Source: Neodontobutis hainanensis
Taxonomy: Eukaryota > Chordata > Actinopteri > Gobiiformes > Odontobutidae
NCBI GenBank assembly: GCA_024349245.1
Contig: JALDNG010000001.1
Span: 8,159,501-8,223,500, forward strand
DNA: 64,000 bases
Reading direction: 5' to 3'
Shown piece after piece: positions 1 through 12,984 of the stretch (position 1 is the first letter of the stretch; each line of letters starts with the position of its first letter). The position numbers and the translations under genes are program-made. Below the pieces are notes generated by a model, which was given only the letters and a program-made list of their open reading frames with translations, did no database searches and was not told the DNA's origin.

Positions 1-1160
1 GAAATAGTAATAATAGTAATAATAATAGAAAGTGTTACATTGCTGTGTGACCTGAAGACTCCTGTAGTTTATTGAGCTTCCACCAGAGAGCAGAGTAAGA
101 CCTTTGGTTGAACTCATCAGAGCCACAGCAGAAGCCTCAGTCCAGATGTCCTCTCAGTGTGAGTGTCCAAACCACAGACAGCAGACAATTATGAGATCAA
201 CAGCAGAAAATAAAGGAAGGAATAAGGAATTTACATTTGAAATCTTTTATCTCACTTTAATGCTCACTTGTTTGAAGGATATTCAGTGTTGTCATGCCAT
301 GGAGGGAGTAGAATTATAATAGTCCTGTCTTTGTCAAACAACACGTTAATGCAGAAAAACAACAATAGTGTGGGTGTTTAAGTCCCACATATAAAGTGGA
401 ACTAAAGAAGTCCCTCTGCTGCTGTTGGAGAGAGTGGCTCTGAAACAGGAACAGAACAAGAAAATGTCCCAAATGTGATGTCACTGTAGTACGAAGTATT
501 GATCCATAGAAATATATTTGTTAGCCAACCTACCCAATATAACCAGCATAAAACCTCTGTGTGTCCCATTTATGCTCCACCAGCTACACCACAAAAACAC
601 TTCACTTTCCCTGAAAACTTACCCGGATCCTGCCTTTATCTACATCAGTATACACATATTGTCTATAAAGAAAATAAAAATGTGTGTGGCGGTGTTAACT
701 CTTATAGATGTGACACCGCAAAAAGACAAGCTCATGTTCTCTTTTACGCTGGACAAGGTGAAACATAAGACAGGAAGGAATATCCCAGAACAAAAAAGAG
801 CTCATAAATAGAGCTGATAATTATCCATGTCCCGGTTCAGTGGTGTTTTATTAAATCTCTTCTGCTCCTCGTCGTCTCGTTTGGGCCAAACTTACCTCCT
901 GCCTCTGCTCCCGAAGAACAAAGAGATTACAGATTTAATTAGCTGCGGACGCTGCCTTTATGTCCGCGCTGATACCGGAGGACACTGGAGACCCGTCGCG
1001 TGGTGAGAGCTGTGCAGGGAGGTCTAACAACGAGCTTATTACAGGCCAAAGGAAAATGTTTGAACAAGAAGACGAAGGGAATGAGAAGGGAACGGATGTG
1101 TGTGGTCAAAGAGGCAGGAATGGATTTTAAGTGTTAGTTTGTAGAAGTATCTGATTCTCA
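1..1160. other. Non-coding AT-rich sequence
   Basis: I see no supportable gene here. It opens with a short TAA/TAG-rich simple repeat at about 5-30. The short open frames around 100-320 and 500-810 overlap in different frames and have no recognisable domain. A somewhat more GC-rich patch lies at about 860-1020. Confidence 0.5.
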
Positions 1161-1167
1161 CAGATCT

Positions 1168-1340
1168 GATTAAGGCTTGAGGACATTTCAGCTCTCATAC
1201 AAAAGGTTCTGGTTAAACTAGTCCATGAGCTGAGTTTTTTAATTCCCTGAGGAGTTCAGATTTAGTCCATGTGTTGAGTCAGAGTTAGTGACTTGAACAA
1301 GGAGTATAACCTTTTAGATATGAGTGTTAGTTGGAGTGAA
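1168..1340. repeat. Direct repeat, copy 1
   Basis: This stretch closely matches 2168-2311 about 1 kb downstream. Both run from a TTTCAGCTCTC-like start through AAAGGTTCTGG, GTCCATGAGCTGAGTTTTTT and GAGTATAACCTTTTAGATAT to GTTAGTTGGAGT. Copy 1 keeps a few extra bases, such as AAACTA after TCTGGTT. No coding capacity is visible. Confidence 0.8.
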
Positions 1341-1540
1341 AAAAGCCAAATTGATATTGCATTGGCTAAAATGTTTAAATGCAAATGTTTAATAGTATTT
1401 TTTTTTAAGAAATCAATGCATTTTTAAACAAATTGTGAGACATTGTGAGTATGATTTCATTTAATAATTTAATTTGAACTGTTTTCCTACGTAGCACAGT
1501 CAAAGTAATAGTAATAACATTTATATGTTAGAGAGACATT

Positions 1541-1621
1541 TGTGAGTCAAAAGAGTCTTTTAAGTGAGCTGAGTCAAATGAGCCGGCTCATGAAAAAGAA
1601 CCGGATTGCCCATCACTAATA
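1541..1621. mobile_element. Terminal fragment of a hAT-like element
   Basis: The stretch GAGTCAAAAGAGTC, GAGCCGGCTC and AAGAACCGGATTGCCCATCACTA looks like the end of a common teleost non-autonomous hAT family, whose terminal repeat reads TAGTGATGGGC on the other strand. I did not find a partner end upstream, so this is a truncated copy. The family name is from memory. Confidence 0.45.
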
Positions 1622-2167
1622 ACTATGTACATTCATATTTAGGGCTCGATTAGCGTACCAATCAGGTGAAAATGTATAATTTTCCACAGCACACCTGACG
1701 ATCTCTCGCGGTCACACTGGTTTTACTGTTTTACGTATTTGTAGTACACAATCGCCAAAAGAGAGAAAAAGGATAGGCTTAATAAGCAAAAGCTTCAGCC
1801 TATACGTACCTTTTTGTCATGTACAACATTGATTGTGTTTGATTGTATATATATTGTTTTCTTTTCCTTTTGGAAGAAAAAAAATTGTATTGTTTTGTTC
1901 CTTTTTTGACTGAAAATAAATAAATAAATAAAACTAACTAAAACTATTCAATCATACACACAATGTCAACATATGAAATTAGGTAGAATAAAACATCCAG
2001 TAAAGAAAGCTTTAGTTAAAAATGATTTATTAGTCATGGTCATATTATTTATTGTGGGTGCTCCACATCGAGAGGAGCAGCTGAGGCTTACAGTGAGATT
2101 CCACATCGTTAAATTAATGATAAAAAAACAGGATATTTATTTTGATACTTTTTTATTTTTATTTTTA

Positions 2168-2311
2168 AGGTTTCAGCTCTCGTGCAAAAGGTTCTGGTTA
2201 GTCCATGAGCTGAGTTTTTTAAATTCCCTGAGATTTAGTCCATGTGTTGAGTCAGAGTCAGTGACTTAAACAAGGAGTATAACCTTTTAGATATGAGTGT
2301 TAGTTGGAGTT
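2168..2311. repeat. Direct repeat, copy 2
   Basis: This is the second copy of the 1168-1340 repeat, in the same orientation. It has small deletions relative to copy 1, for example before ATTTAGTCCATG, and ends at the same GTTAGTTGGAGT. Confidence 0.8.
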
Positions 2312-2725
2312 AACACACTTACTAAGCATTAGTTGGAGCTTCCTGAAGTGTGTCTGTAGTGTTTTTTGTGGATAGTTGTGCAGTAACGCTGGTTCAGAGC
2401 TGTGTGTCCTTTCAACTGAGCGCTCATCGTCACACTGTCTTTCTGCAGCTGCTCGAGCTCAGTTGAGAAGATACACTCATGAACCATCACTAACACACGT
2501 TTATCTACAATTACAGGGCCATACTTCATCAAACCCCAAAACTTTAACGTCCTACACTCCTCAATCAAACCTTAAACTGTCTCTGAACAATATTTAGACG
2601 ATCTCAGCCTAAGTCTAAATTTTAGACTTTAGTCTGAAATCGTTGAAAGAACCGCTCATCTTCAGGAAAATTAACTCAGGTCATAGACTGGTTTACTCAG
2701 AAACCTTCTGATAAAAGCTGATGTC

Positions 2726-3600
2726 CTAAAACAATGTCCTGATGTCTGTTTTTTCTTCTCTCTTTTTTGGTGTGAAGCAACGTTTCAGTTTTTCCCATTG
2801 GCTCATTTTGGGGAGTTTGAACGTCTCCTGTGATGTACACGATTTAGCATCATGCGTTTTGAGTTCAGTTAGATCTTTACTATTTTCGCTCTGAGGATTT
2901 ACAAACTGATATGTTTGCTCTGCAGAGTTTTTCACATCTACCAGACCCTTCTGAGACTCTTCTGTGTTCTCCCTAATTCTAGTTTTCTGTTCACGCAGAC
3001 GTGTGTCTCGTTCAATTATTACCGCTTGGAACTTGAGTTTAAGATCTTTATGACCACTTTCAATCTGAGCCATCCTTGCATTGAAAGACATCATTTTGTT
3101 GTCCATTTTCTTTTGATGCTCCCGGTGCACATTGTAACTATGGTCTTCAACTTTCTCATTTAGATTAGTCAACTCGTTTTCAAATTTGAGTATCTTCTCA
3201 TTCTGCATTTTGACAAGGCTCTCCTGTTCACGCAGAGTATTATTCTGTTGTCGTATAGTTTGACTGTCAGCTTCAGCGTCGGTCTTAGTTTGCCCACGCT
3301 TTGCTCGAGCCGCATCGTCCTGGTCTGGATTTGAATAATGTCATCCAGGTCACTTACGCGCTTTTCCAGTTTGGTTACACGTTGGGCCTGTGGAGATTCC
3401 AGGTCGCTCCGTGTCCTTTCAGACTGGTTTATTGCCTCAGCCTGTGATTTTATTATGGTCTGGTGTTCAAGGAGACTCTTTTCAAGTCGAATTATCTTCT
3501 CATCCTGGGATTTGTTGATGTTTTCGACTTCATGCAGCTTTTCATCATATTTTTTCTCAAGGCATGTTATCATTGCCTTGAGATCAGTGAGAAAGTCCAC
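2726..3600 (-). pseudogene. Frameshifted coiled-coil protein remnant
   Basis: Two overlapping minus-strand frames read as one charged helical protein. The first half (3600 to about 3295) is rich in Glu, Lys, Gln and Leu with heptad-like spacing, for example EKRVSDLDDIIQIQ. It then slips frame near 3291-3296, and the next frame continues the same character past MQNEKILKFENELTNLNEK to a stop at 2726. The distal half ends in a basic tail with KRCFTPKKREEK. The first in-frame ATG of the upstream half is at 3573-3571; the frame is open further upstream to about 3645, so this could be an internal or terminal exon. No family is recognised beyond coiled coil. A single-base assembly error could also explain the break. 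Confidence 0.5.
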
Positions 3601-3604
3601 TGTC

Positions 3605-4735
3605 TGCGTCTGCTGCCACTTCCTGCGCTGGCGGAGGACTAAAATGCGTTAAAATACCGCTACTATTGCTTTCACAGCTCGTACCGGCATTAACTCTGCT
3701 CGACAGTGAAATGTGCGCTTCTAATGAATCAGAACTTTTTCCTCCTAAATAAATTTGGTCGTTCCATCTTTATCTTACTCTATCTTCTAATGATATACTC
3801 ACCTATTATCTTCTGACTAATAACAAATTTGCCAGAGCTACTCACGTGTGCTGCTGCGTCTGTCTGTATCGGCTGAAATGACTAAACTCTGTTCTGGGTT
3901 TTACGCCATAGTTTTTATTAGCATATGTTAGCTGATTGTAGATTTTTAATAATATTTTGATATTGTTGAGAAACTGGTCATTGCTCATTGACCTGTGGCA
4001 CATAATAATACGGTATGTTCTTTTAAGACGTCCTCTTGTCACATTCAATCATCTGGTTCACATCTAAACTGCAATAATGACGTTCAAAACAAGAAATACA
4101 ATATATTATATTGTAAAATTATCTAAAGTCTAAATGCACAAACCACTAAGAAGAGCCTTTGTTTGATTGTGTTTGAGGTTAAAATAATAAAAAATGTTCA
4201 AACACACAGGCATTGACTATATTTCTTTGCAGCAGCTGAGTGGTTGTGAATGTGTTCTGCTTTACATCGTCAAACTGAACTAATGTCAGATTAAACCTTA
4301 CACGAGTAAATTAAAAGTGTATTTGATCATATAATAAGGCAAATATTTAATGACTCTCTCCTCAACAAAGTCACCTGTCCACACCTTTCCCTGAACAGGG
4401 AATATTTATTTAATAAATATTATTACTAGAGACCTTTAAACTCTCTCTGTCTGTGCCACTCACAGGTGCATTGTCTAAAATGTTGTAGTAAAGGTTACAT
4501 CACGTTTTTAGAGACAGCATGTCCCTTCAGAGCTACCATAGCTGTTCACATTCTCTAAAAATGAGTGTGTTGTAAGGAGTAATGTGGATTTATGTGTCAA
4601 GTATTAATCTGTTTCCTGCTGTTATTTATATTTTAACCCAATGTAATTTCTGTATAAAGGCTATCAATTAAAATGATCAGAAAAGTGGATAATATTCTGT
4701 CAGTACTTTTGAGCAGAGTAAGAGAAGCAATGGAA
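3605..4735. other. Non-coding sequence
   Basis: I see no gene, RNA or clear mobile element. Short open frames such as 4048-3842 (minus) have no recognisable features. Confidence 0.45.
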
Positions 4736-4738
4736 TCT

Positions 4739-5516
4739 CTGTCTCCATGAGTCTGGACCTGGTCTAAGACTGAACTAACTCTGTCTCCTTCAAACACTGA
4801 CCTCCATGAGTCTGGACCTGGTCTAAGACTGGACTAACTCTGTCTCCTTCAAACACTGACCTCCATGAGTCTGGACCTGGTCTAAGACTGGACTAACTCT
4901 GTCTCCTTCAAACACTGACCTCCATGAGTCTGGACCTGGTCTAAGACTGGACTAACTCTGTCTCCTTCAAACACTGACCTCCATGAGTCTGGACCTGGTC
5001 TAAGACTGGACTAACTCTGTCTCCTTCAAACACTGACCTCCATGAGTCTGGACCTGGTCTAAGACTGGACTAACTCTGTCTCCTTCAAACACTGACCTCC
5101 ATGAGTCTGGACCTGGTCTAAGACTGGACTAACTCTGTCTCCTTCAAACACTGACCTCCATGAGTCTGGACCTGGTCTAAGACTGGACTAACTCTGTCTC
5201 CTTCAAACACTGACCTCCGTGAGTCTGGAACTGGTCTAAGTCTGGACTAACTCTGTCTCCTTCAAACACTGACCTCCATGAGTCTGGACCTGGTCTAAGA
5301 CTGGACTAACTCTGTCTCCTTCAAACACTGACCTCCATGAGTCTGGACCTGGTCTAAGACTGGACTAACTCTGTCTGGACCTGGTCTAAGACTGGACTAA
5401 CTCTGTCTCCTTCAAACACTGACCTCCATGAGTCTGGACCTGGTCTAAGACTGGACTAACTCTGTCTCCTTCAAACACTGACCTCCATGAGTCTGGACCT
5501 GTTTTAAGACTGGACT
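4739..5516. repeat. 59-bp minisatellite, about 13 copies
   Basis: The unit contains CTCCATGAGTCTGGACCTGG, TCTAAGACTGGACTAACT and CTGTCTCCTTCAAACACTGA and repeats every 59 bases. Copies are almost identical. One copy near 5218-5240 has CGTGAG, GGAACTGG and AAGTCTGG variants. One copy near 5365-5395 lacks the CTCCTTCAAACACTGACCTC part and so is shortened. The last copy decays into GTTTTAAGACTGGACTTAACT. Confidence 0.97.
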
Positions 5517-5520
5517 TAAC

Positions 5521-5700
5521 TGTATAAATGTTCCCTCGGATCTATCACTGTGTACGGTACACTGTTTTCGGTCTTGACTTGGCCTTGCCCTGACATAGTC
5601 TTAGTCTTGATATGCTCTGGTCTCGTACATGACAAAGTCTTGGTCAGTGTGGTCTTGACACAATCAGAGCAGATCTAGACCACACTCTGTAGTTTAGTAA
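5521..5700. repeat. GTCTTG-rich degenerate repeat
   Basis: GTCTTGACTTGG, AGTCTTAGTCTTGATATG, CTGGTCTCG and GTCTTGGTCAGTGTGGTCTTGAC recur in this stretch. The same word set appears on the opposite strand at about 16893-17005. It resembles a dispersed low-complexity repeat. Confidence 0.5.
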
Positions 5701-8700
5701 ACATCCACAGTGTCTTCTGCTGTACAGCAAATACAACAGCTGAACAAGGATAAGGTAGAGCTGTAGAGATGAGATTAAACTGTCTGCCAAATATTAATAT
5801 AATATATTATATTATATTATATTAATATAAAAAACAAAACATGAAGTGCTACAATTTGCACTTTGCAAAGAAAAGTCAAATACAGTTGTGTCTGTTCATA
5901 AAGACAAGAGGGCTTTTAGAAAAATGAATAGCTACCAAATACAGTACATGCACTAAAGTTTTAATTCACAAAGTAAGACCCACAAGTCTGTGTAAAGCCG
6001 TCCAATCCAAAAACTACTACAACTATTTAGCGCTCCAGAGTAGAGCACTCTGATGGAACCAAAGTTTACGGAACACTTTAAACACTTTTAGTATCAACAC
6101 AAGATACTCCAGCTCCATCTTGAGCCTGTGCTGTAGCCGAGGAACATAGATAAGTGTGTGGACACAGTTAGTTAACTTATTCTGACAAATTTCAACAATC
6201 CACAAACTAACTAGGACTAAAGCACGTTAAGTTTTATTATTGAGTTTAAGAACAAATACTTTGTTACTTCCCACTTCTGCATAAGGCAGACTTAAATTAA
6301 CTCTACAACTCAAGCTGTATCCTCCCACTGTTAGCAGGAATCTAGTGTGTTTTAATTCCAGAGTAGAAAGATGAAATATCAACACAACAGATAGATATTC
6401 TTTATTTTGTTCTAACTTATTGGATAAACCAGACAGGGGCTTGAAGTGCTTCACACCCTTCATTGCATTAACCGTTTAAAACAGTTAATGGTCAGAATAG
6501 CGGACCTTTAAAAGCAGCATTTGTCAGAGGCAGGTAAATTTAAAAAACTATGTTTGGTTTGTGTAGTTTTTGTGGGGTTTGTGTGGAAGGTGAGGGGCTG
6601 CTGCTTTAAAAGCAGTGTGACCTTTAAAACTGCACTTATCGCCGGTCGACAGGCGCCGTCGGTCAGAGCTGTGGGACCCAGCAGTAAACAGCTCTGGAGT
6701 GGCTTTACAGACAAAATAAACACTCCATTATGATTGTGACTGCTAAATTAATCACAAAGTCTACTTTTACTAAATGTATTATTGTGGCTGGCATACATTT
6801 GGGTTTTAGTCATGTGATGTACTACACCTGAAGGCCTTAAATATAAAGTGGAGAGGGAGTTGTCTCAGGTTGATTTAACTGTAAAAGGAGCGCTGCCTTC
6901 ACTTTGGTCAAACACAACACTAAAGACAAAGCACAGAGGTGCTGTGGTGATTTAAAAAATTAAATAAAAAACTGTTGGTAGCACTCAGTACCTTCACCTG
7001 CAGACCTTACTCTGCTCACAGCTCGATTAAACCCTCGCAGCTGTAATTCACACTTTTTCTGAGTTTACATTAACGAGAGAAAAGCAAAGTACTGTGTCTG
7101 CTCGGGGTGATGCTGGATTCATGTGTCATTAGTATTTCACAGCATTAAGCCTTTGTTAAAAAGAGAAAAAAAGCTAACCTTAACCCGGACTTATTTGTAG
7201 CGTTAAATGCCAATATACCCGGTTAATTTGTTCAGTAATCACTGAGTTATTAATACATATCAACAGTTACACCCCAACTTTACGAGTTAAGAACACATGA
7301 CCACAACAAAGTGTCCTGTCTGATTGCACTTGAACACATCAAAAGCTATGGTAAACTAACTTGTTTTTCTAAACCTTTTACAACATGAACAGAGCACAAT
7401 AAATGACCAGGAGACAAAATCTGTTTGTTACCCCGTGTGTTACCCTGTGTCCCTGTCTGACTCTGGAGTCTCTCAGAGCTGTACATTATCCAACTGTCTT
7501 TTTAAGAAATTTTAACGCTTGCACCCCTTCAGTCGAAGTCAGGTGTTTACAGCAGACTAAAACCTACAAGGCACTGTAATGTATTAGTATTTCGAGAACC
7601 GAACATTGGTCTGTTTTTTAAGAAGGAGAGGTCCTTCTGCTGCTGTTGAGGAACAGTGGGTCTGAGACAGAGACAAGAAGAAAAAATCAGGGAGTGGAGC
7701 TTTAACAGAAACATAATTTACGTGTAACTTAATAATGTGGTAGTATTTGATGATGTGTTTAAAACAGGAGTCATTTGGAGCAGATTGTCACTGTTGCATG
7801 AACTGATGACTTGCTCCAATATTCTTCTACTGTTTCTGGAAAGAACAAGTGCCTGTTTTTCACTTTTCCACTCCTGGTTATTTATCCTGTCTTCCCCTCT
7901 GTGTGACCTTCAGAAAACAGTAAACCCTCGTCTCTTTTCTTCTCTTCCTTGTCTCACTCCTGTGCTCTTCCTCCTGAGACGTACGTGACCTTTCTCACAC
8001 ATTTCTCCGTCTGTATTTATCCAGGGAAGCCTTCACTTTGCCTCGTGATGTTCTTATTTTTCAGGTCCTTCTCTGCATTTTAAAACTCACACTTGATTCT
8101 TGGCCCATTGCACCAACTTCTACCTCAACTTTGAATTAAAAACAAAACAAAACAAGGAGAAACAGTTGGACGTGGCACAAAAGTAGGGCAGCAGTGTTTT
8201 TATGCAACAGAACGAGAGTCAGAACCTGTTGTTGTTGTTGTTGATCGGTAAAAGTCTGCTGTCGTCCGGTTTTCTCGCCGCCTACACAACTTCACACGAG
8301 AGTTCTCTGAGCTGTTGTTTTCTGCTCAACGTGTGAAGTGTCCATAAAACTCTGAAGGGAAAAGGCAAACGGTATTCACAAGGTTCCTGGTCTCCTGTAT
8401 GTTTTAGCGTCGTAATTTAATTAAAAATATGTACTGCGTTTATTTATGGGTTCACAATAGTATAGTACTTTATTTTTGTGTTTTTCTCAGATTTGAAAAA
8501 TCTGGAAAATATTTTTTGTGAAAGTAAACATTACATTTCTTTGTAAATAGAGCTGGTTTTAATTAATAATAGTCAGGAGCAACACATGTCCTCCTTTACC
8601 TCGTGTGGAAACAAGTGGTTACCAAGGTGTATTGGTTTGGTGGGGCCTTTATTTTATTATTTAATTCTTAAGTCCTATCACTGTTTATCTGCTCAGATCC

Positions 8701-10251
8701 ATCTTTCACGGCTTGTGTTGTAGATGCAAGGCTTTAACTGCTCAGTGAGTTGATGTTTGTGAGAGAGGTGACATTGTGAAAAACACTGAATTAAAATGAC
8801 AAAGATTGGCATCTTAAACACATTCTTCTGCCTTCAGAGGAGCTGCTGGTACTGGATCGGTGCATTTCAACTTAAAGTATGTCTGTGAAGGTTGAAATCA
8901 GAATTCAATTTGTAGTATGAACTGCTCCTGATCTGTTCCTCTTGGATTTGTTTAAAAACTCCTATGTTCAGGACAAGCTGGTTTTCCCTGACTGGTCACT
9001 TAAAAAAATGTATTCCTTAAACACAGTTAATACTAATACTAATACTAATATGGTGTGCTACAATGTGCTATCTTCTTGTAAGGAGATCTTTTTCACTCTC
9101 ACACTTTCTAAAATAAAACAAAGCAAACAAAAACAAACATTGGTGTGAACATAGCCTGACATTTTAAAGCAGAGCATGAAAGTAGAGCCATTTAAATCCT
9201 GGAAACAATAGAGTGTGTGCCACGCTTTAATCCTTCCCCTTTGTCCCTGGAGGCTTTTATAAAACGTCTCCCGCTCCCAGGCTGTCGGCCCAGACGCTGA
9301 TAAACCGTGCTACATGTGACCCTCCTCACATACGAATCGATAATGCACTCTGATATCTTCTTTTTAATCTCCACACTCAATTACATTGCAGCTGACAGAC
9401 TAATCTGAACATTACGCCCAGAAAGAGAGAGAGAAAGAGCAAAGGCAAAGACCTCTCATCGCCGGCGTTCTGTATGAGTTATTCAGACCAAAAGCAAAAC
9501 ATCACAGTCTCGGACACATCTTTGCAGAGCTAATACACCCTTCATGTTAAAATCAATACGCTTTTATGTGCGCTAACTTCCAGCTAAATTTCTGCTTCAT
9601 CAAAAGATATTGGAGCAAGTTGTCTACAGAGTTCACTAAATGGAAGAATTGATCCGTTGTTGACAGGGTTTTTACACACATGCGGAAAACAAAGGTGGGA
9701 GTGTTTGGGTTTTAGAATAAAAAAAACAGTGGACCGGTGAGAGTCACAAATAGAGCTGAAGATGATCAAAGACATTAGAATAAATCATCACCTTATGAGA
9801 AAGAGTGCATTTAAAACCTCTGATTCTGCTCAAACATGCAGTATCTAAAAGAGTTTATCATAATCTAAAAGCATTTAAACATTGAATACCAATGACTTCC
9901 CAACATTAAAGCAGACCTGCATAACCTTCAGCCAGTGCTTTTTTTCCCTAAAAACAAAGCTAGTGTTTCTGTTTTTCACTGTTTACTCCAGCCTCTCACA
10001 TCACCACTCACCAGGATTTACTCTCTTATTTATATTAATTTCACAAGTAACGGACCGCAACCTCAACATGCTGGCCAATTATAGACATGCTAGGAATTAT
10101 AGACATGAGCGTGAGAGGCGGGTTTGAGGTGTGTGGTCCTCCTCCTGAACTTCAGATAACTTTCCTTATCTCCATTAAGTCTGTTTCAAATACAAATCAT
10201 TTCTCTTTTTGTTGCACTTTGATGATGTGTGTTTCTTTTGAGCGGTTGGCT
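5701..10251. other. Non-coding AT-rich sequence
   Basis: No gene is supportable. An ATATTA/ATTAT simple repeat lies at about 5793-5828 and a short CTAATA repeat at 9029-9050. A stretch at about 9270-9400 looks less AT-biased and might be non-coding conserved DNA, but I cannot test that. Confidence 0.45.
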
Positions 10252-10332
10252 CTCTGTAAACACACGGGACAGAAAAGTTAAGTCAGAATCATTGATTCTG
10301 ACTTAACTTTTCTGTCCCGTGTGTTTACAGAG
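10252..10332. repeat. Near-perfect 81-bp palindrome
   Basis: The left arm (10252-10291) begins CTCTGTAAACACACGGGACA. The right arm (10293-10332) is its exact reverse complement and ends TGTCCCGTGTGTTTACAGAG. Only one base (10292) separates the 40-base arms. The match stops abruptly at both outer edges. It would extrude as a cruciform or fold as a hairpin with almost no loop. Confidence 0.95.
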
Positions 10333-11334
10333 TGCTCACTGACCAACTGAGTAATACATGCAGTGAATATGGTTTGAGACTGATGAAAATGTTATGTCTT
10401 ACTTCTTTGTTTTTGACTCTAAAGTAAAATATTCAGTCATTTAAAGTGGGATTAAGAAAGACAAACAAAAGCAGTGCTGTAAAGGTTTTCCCAGCGGACA
10501 TATACATTTACCATCTGCTTTTTTAACACATTCCTTTGTTAACTTTTCTTCCTAAATTTAGTTTGTTTGTGTTTTTGGGGTTGTCTTGGGAGCAGTGAAT
10601 TAAAATATTAGAACTTTCAAACTATTCATTCTACTTCAAAAAATAAATCATATCAATAAGAGCTGCTTTGTGTAAAAATGATCCAAACAGTGTCTTCCCT
10701 CGAGTCGTGTAGTCCTGCGTCAGCCTCAGGACTCAACTTCAACTTCTGATTTTGAGATAAACTGTCAAAAAATAAGGTTTACCACTAAGTTACTGGTGGT
10801 TAGCATCACCAGCTATATAGGATAGTATTACTAGGCTAATGTTAACAGGAAGCTATTATATGCGTAAAAACAGAGGATAATTTTTTATTTACTTTTTTCC
10901 AATAGTAATAATAATATTAATAATAATAATAATATACTTTTTTCCCAATAGAAACTGAGCTAACAAAATATAAAAAACTGTGCTTGTTGCAAAGGTTTTA
11001 TAAGAAATCTGTATATCTTTTTTATTTTTCTAAATTGCTTTGCAGCATTTTTTTTCAAATCTGTTCTCAAAACTAAATAATTTGTCACAAGTGGTTCATC
11101 AAAACTTCTCAATAGGTTTGCAAAGGTTGCAGGTCAGACTGTTAAGGATTAATAGACCCCACAACAGCCTTGACCATAAAGTGCAATATAAAAATAAAGA
11201 CAAGAATGAGACCATTGTAGATAATAATTAAATCAATAAAATTATTAATCATTGCTGCTGCTGTTTAAAAGCCTGATGGCAACAGAAGTTGCATATCTGT
11301 TTGTTTTAATGGGTGGAGCAAGATAGCACAGCTG
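10333..11334. other. Non-coding AT-rich sequence with ATT microsatellite
   Basis: A (AAT)n-like microsatellite lies at about 10902-10935. I see nothing else in this stretch that I can support. Confidence 0.5.
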
Positions 11335-11800
11335 CAGATGCAGTTCCTCTACTTAAGACAAAAGTACAGAAGATCTACAAGTATACTCAAGTAAAAGTAT
11401 TTAAATTCTTACTTCAGTGAAAGTATTAAAAGTACTTGCTTTTTAAATCACCCTAAAGTATAAAAGTAAATGTGTTTGAATCAACAACTATTCAATAAAG
11501 AACTGATTAAATTTATGGATACAAATGTTTGTTTGGAGAATGATTAAAACTAATTAATATCAGAGTCACATAATTACTGTATGACGCTGCATTCAAGTCT
11601 GCTTGTTAAACTCAGTGCTACAGGTTTAAGTAAACATTTATGTACCACTTTAACATTTAATGTAAGGTGTATTATATATCAAACAATAAAAAAAATGTTT
11701 TACTTATGAAGCCACTGTCAAAATGTAGGAGTAAAAGTCATTTTACAAGTACAAAAAAGTACTAGAGTATTTTTACTTTGATACATTTCACCACTGCCCA
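11335..11800. mobile_element. AAGTA-rich non-autonomous DNA element
   Basis: The stretch is full of AAGTA words (CTCAAGTAAAAGTA, AAAGTACTTGC, AAAAAAGTACTAGAG) and ends TTTCACCACTGCCC. On the other strand this reads CAGTGGTGAAA, a terminal sequence I associate with a widespread fish DNA-transposon family. The left end lacks a clear matching terminus, so it is probably truncated. Confidence 0.45.
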
Positions 11801-12980
11801 ATTTACACGACTCAACAGCTCTGCAGAACGGCAGCGTCACGTCATCCATCTATAAAGATAAACTGATTTTACCATTACACTTTACACCAGCGACATGTCC
11901 CGAGAACGACTCGACAGGTTGGTTTTGGTCAAAAATCTATTACAGTTTCAAAATAAAGGCTCACTAAAAACACAGCGGTGATGTAAACATCATGCCTGGC
12001 ACAAGGACTTCAGAGAGTGTTGCACCAGAGACGACGAGATATTCTTGAGGCTACAAACACCCTTTTTACAAAAACATTGTAGAGAAGGAGAAGCAGCCAC
12101 AACTTTGGGTTTAGATGGTCAGTAATTACCTAGAGTGCATATGTAGAAGCACGTCTCAATAACAACAACATAATCAAGAATAAATTACTCGGTAATTTCA
12201 TATTTGAACTATTTGAAGAAGGAGTTCTCGGTGTAAATTCTGCGATACTTTCGATGAAGCTTAACTACCAAAGCGCCTGTCCGCTGTGAGAACCCCAGCC
12301 TCCTCACTGTCAGAGGGAAAAGAGTATATTTTTATTTGGCTGTGTCCAGAAACCAATCCAGAGGCTTGTCTATATTCTCACATCAGGCTTTAATCTATTA
12401 TTCTTTTCGTCTTATTCACTGCACACCTTATTGTATTTCATTCTGCAATAACTTTGTGACTGACAGCGTTTTATATTGTTCCATTTTATTTTTTAATCTC
12501 ATCTCCTCCAAAAAAAACTCTGCCATTGTTGAGGTTGGAAAATGAAAAACCCGAGCTCTCGTTTTTCTTGTTTTGACGCCGACCTGAGCCACTATTTCTG
12601 TTTGAGTGACAGAAAATAATGACCACTCAAACTTTATTCAGCTCCAGCACAAACACTGAGGTCTGTCCAGTGTCAGTCACTCCAGACTCCATTATACAAC
12701 CACTATTCTGTTTTTGCAGGTTTATGGAATAAAAAAGGAATTAGAACACTTTTTTTGGCAACAATAAGATGATGAAATAAACTAATTTGCTAAATTCATT
12801 TTGTTTGACCAAAGCCAGTGATTATATTTTGACAGATTACTATCTAAGATTTAATGCTGGGATGCTAACACATTCAAATCAAGGGACATGACTTTTTGGT
12901 TGCTGTTCCCAGGTTAAATGCCAAAGGTTAATAATGATTGAGACCTTGGTCCACTCGAGCAGGACAGTCTTCTAGGGTCT
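11801..12980. other. Non-coding sequence
   Basis: I see no supportable gene or element here. Confidence 0.4.
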
Positions 12981-12984
12981 TCAA

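Noticed and set aside
10252..10332. Palindrome as a microRNA precursor
   Set aside because: The arms are perfectly paired with a one-base loop, unlike animal precursor hairpins that have a loop and mismatches.
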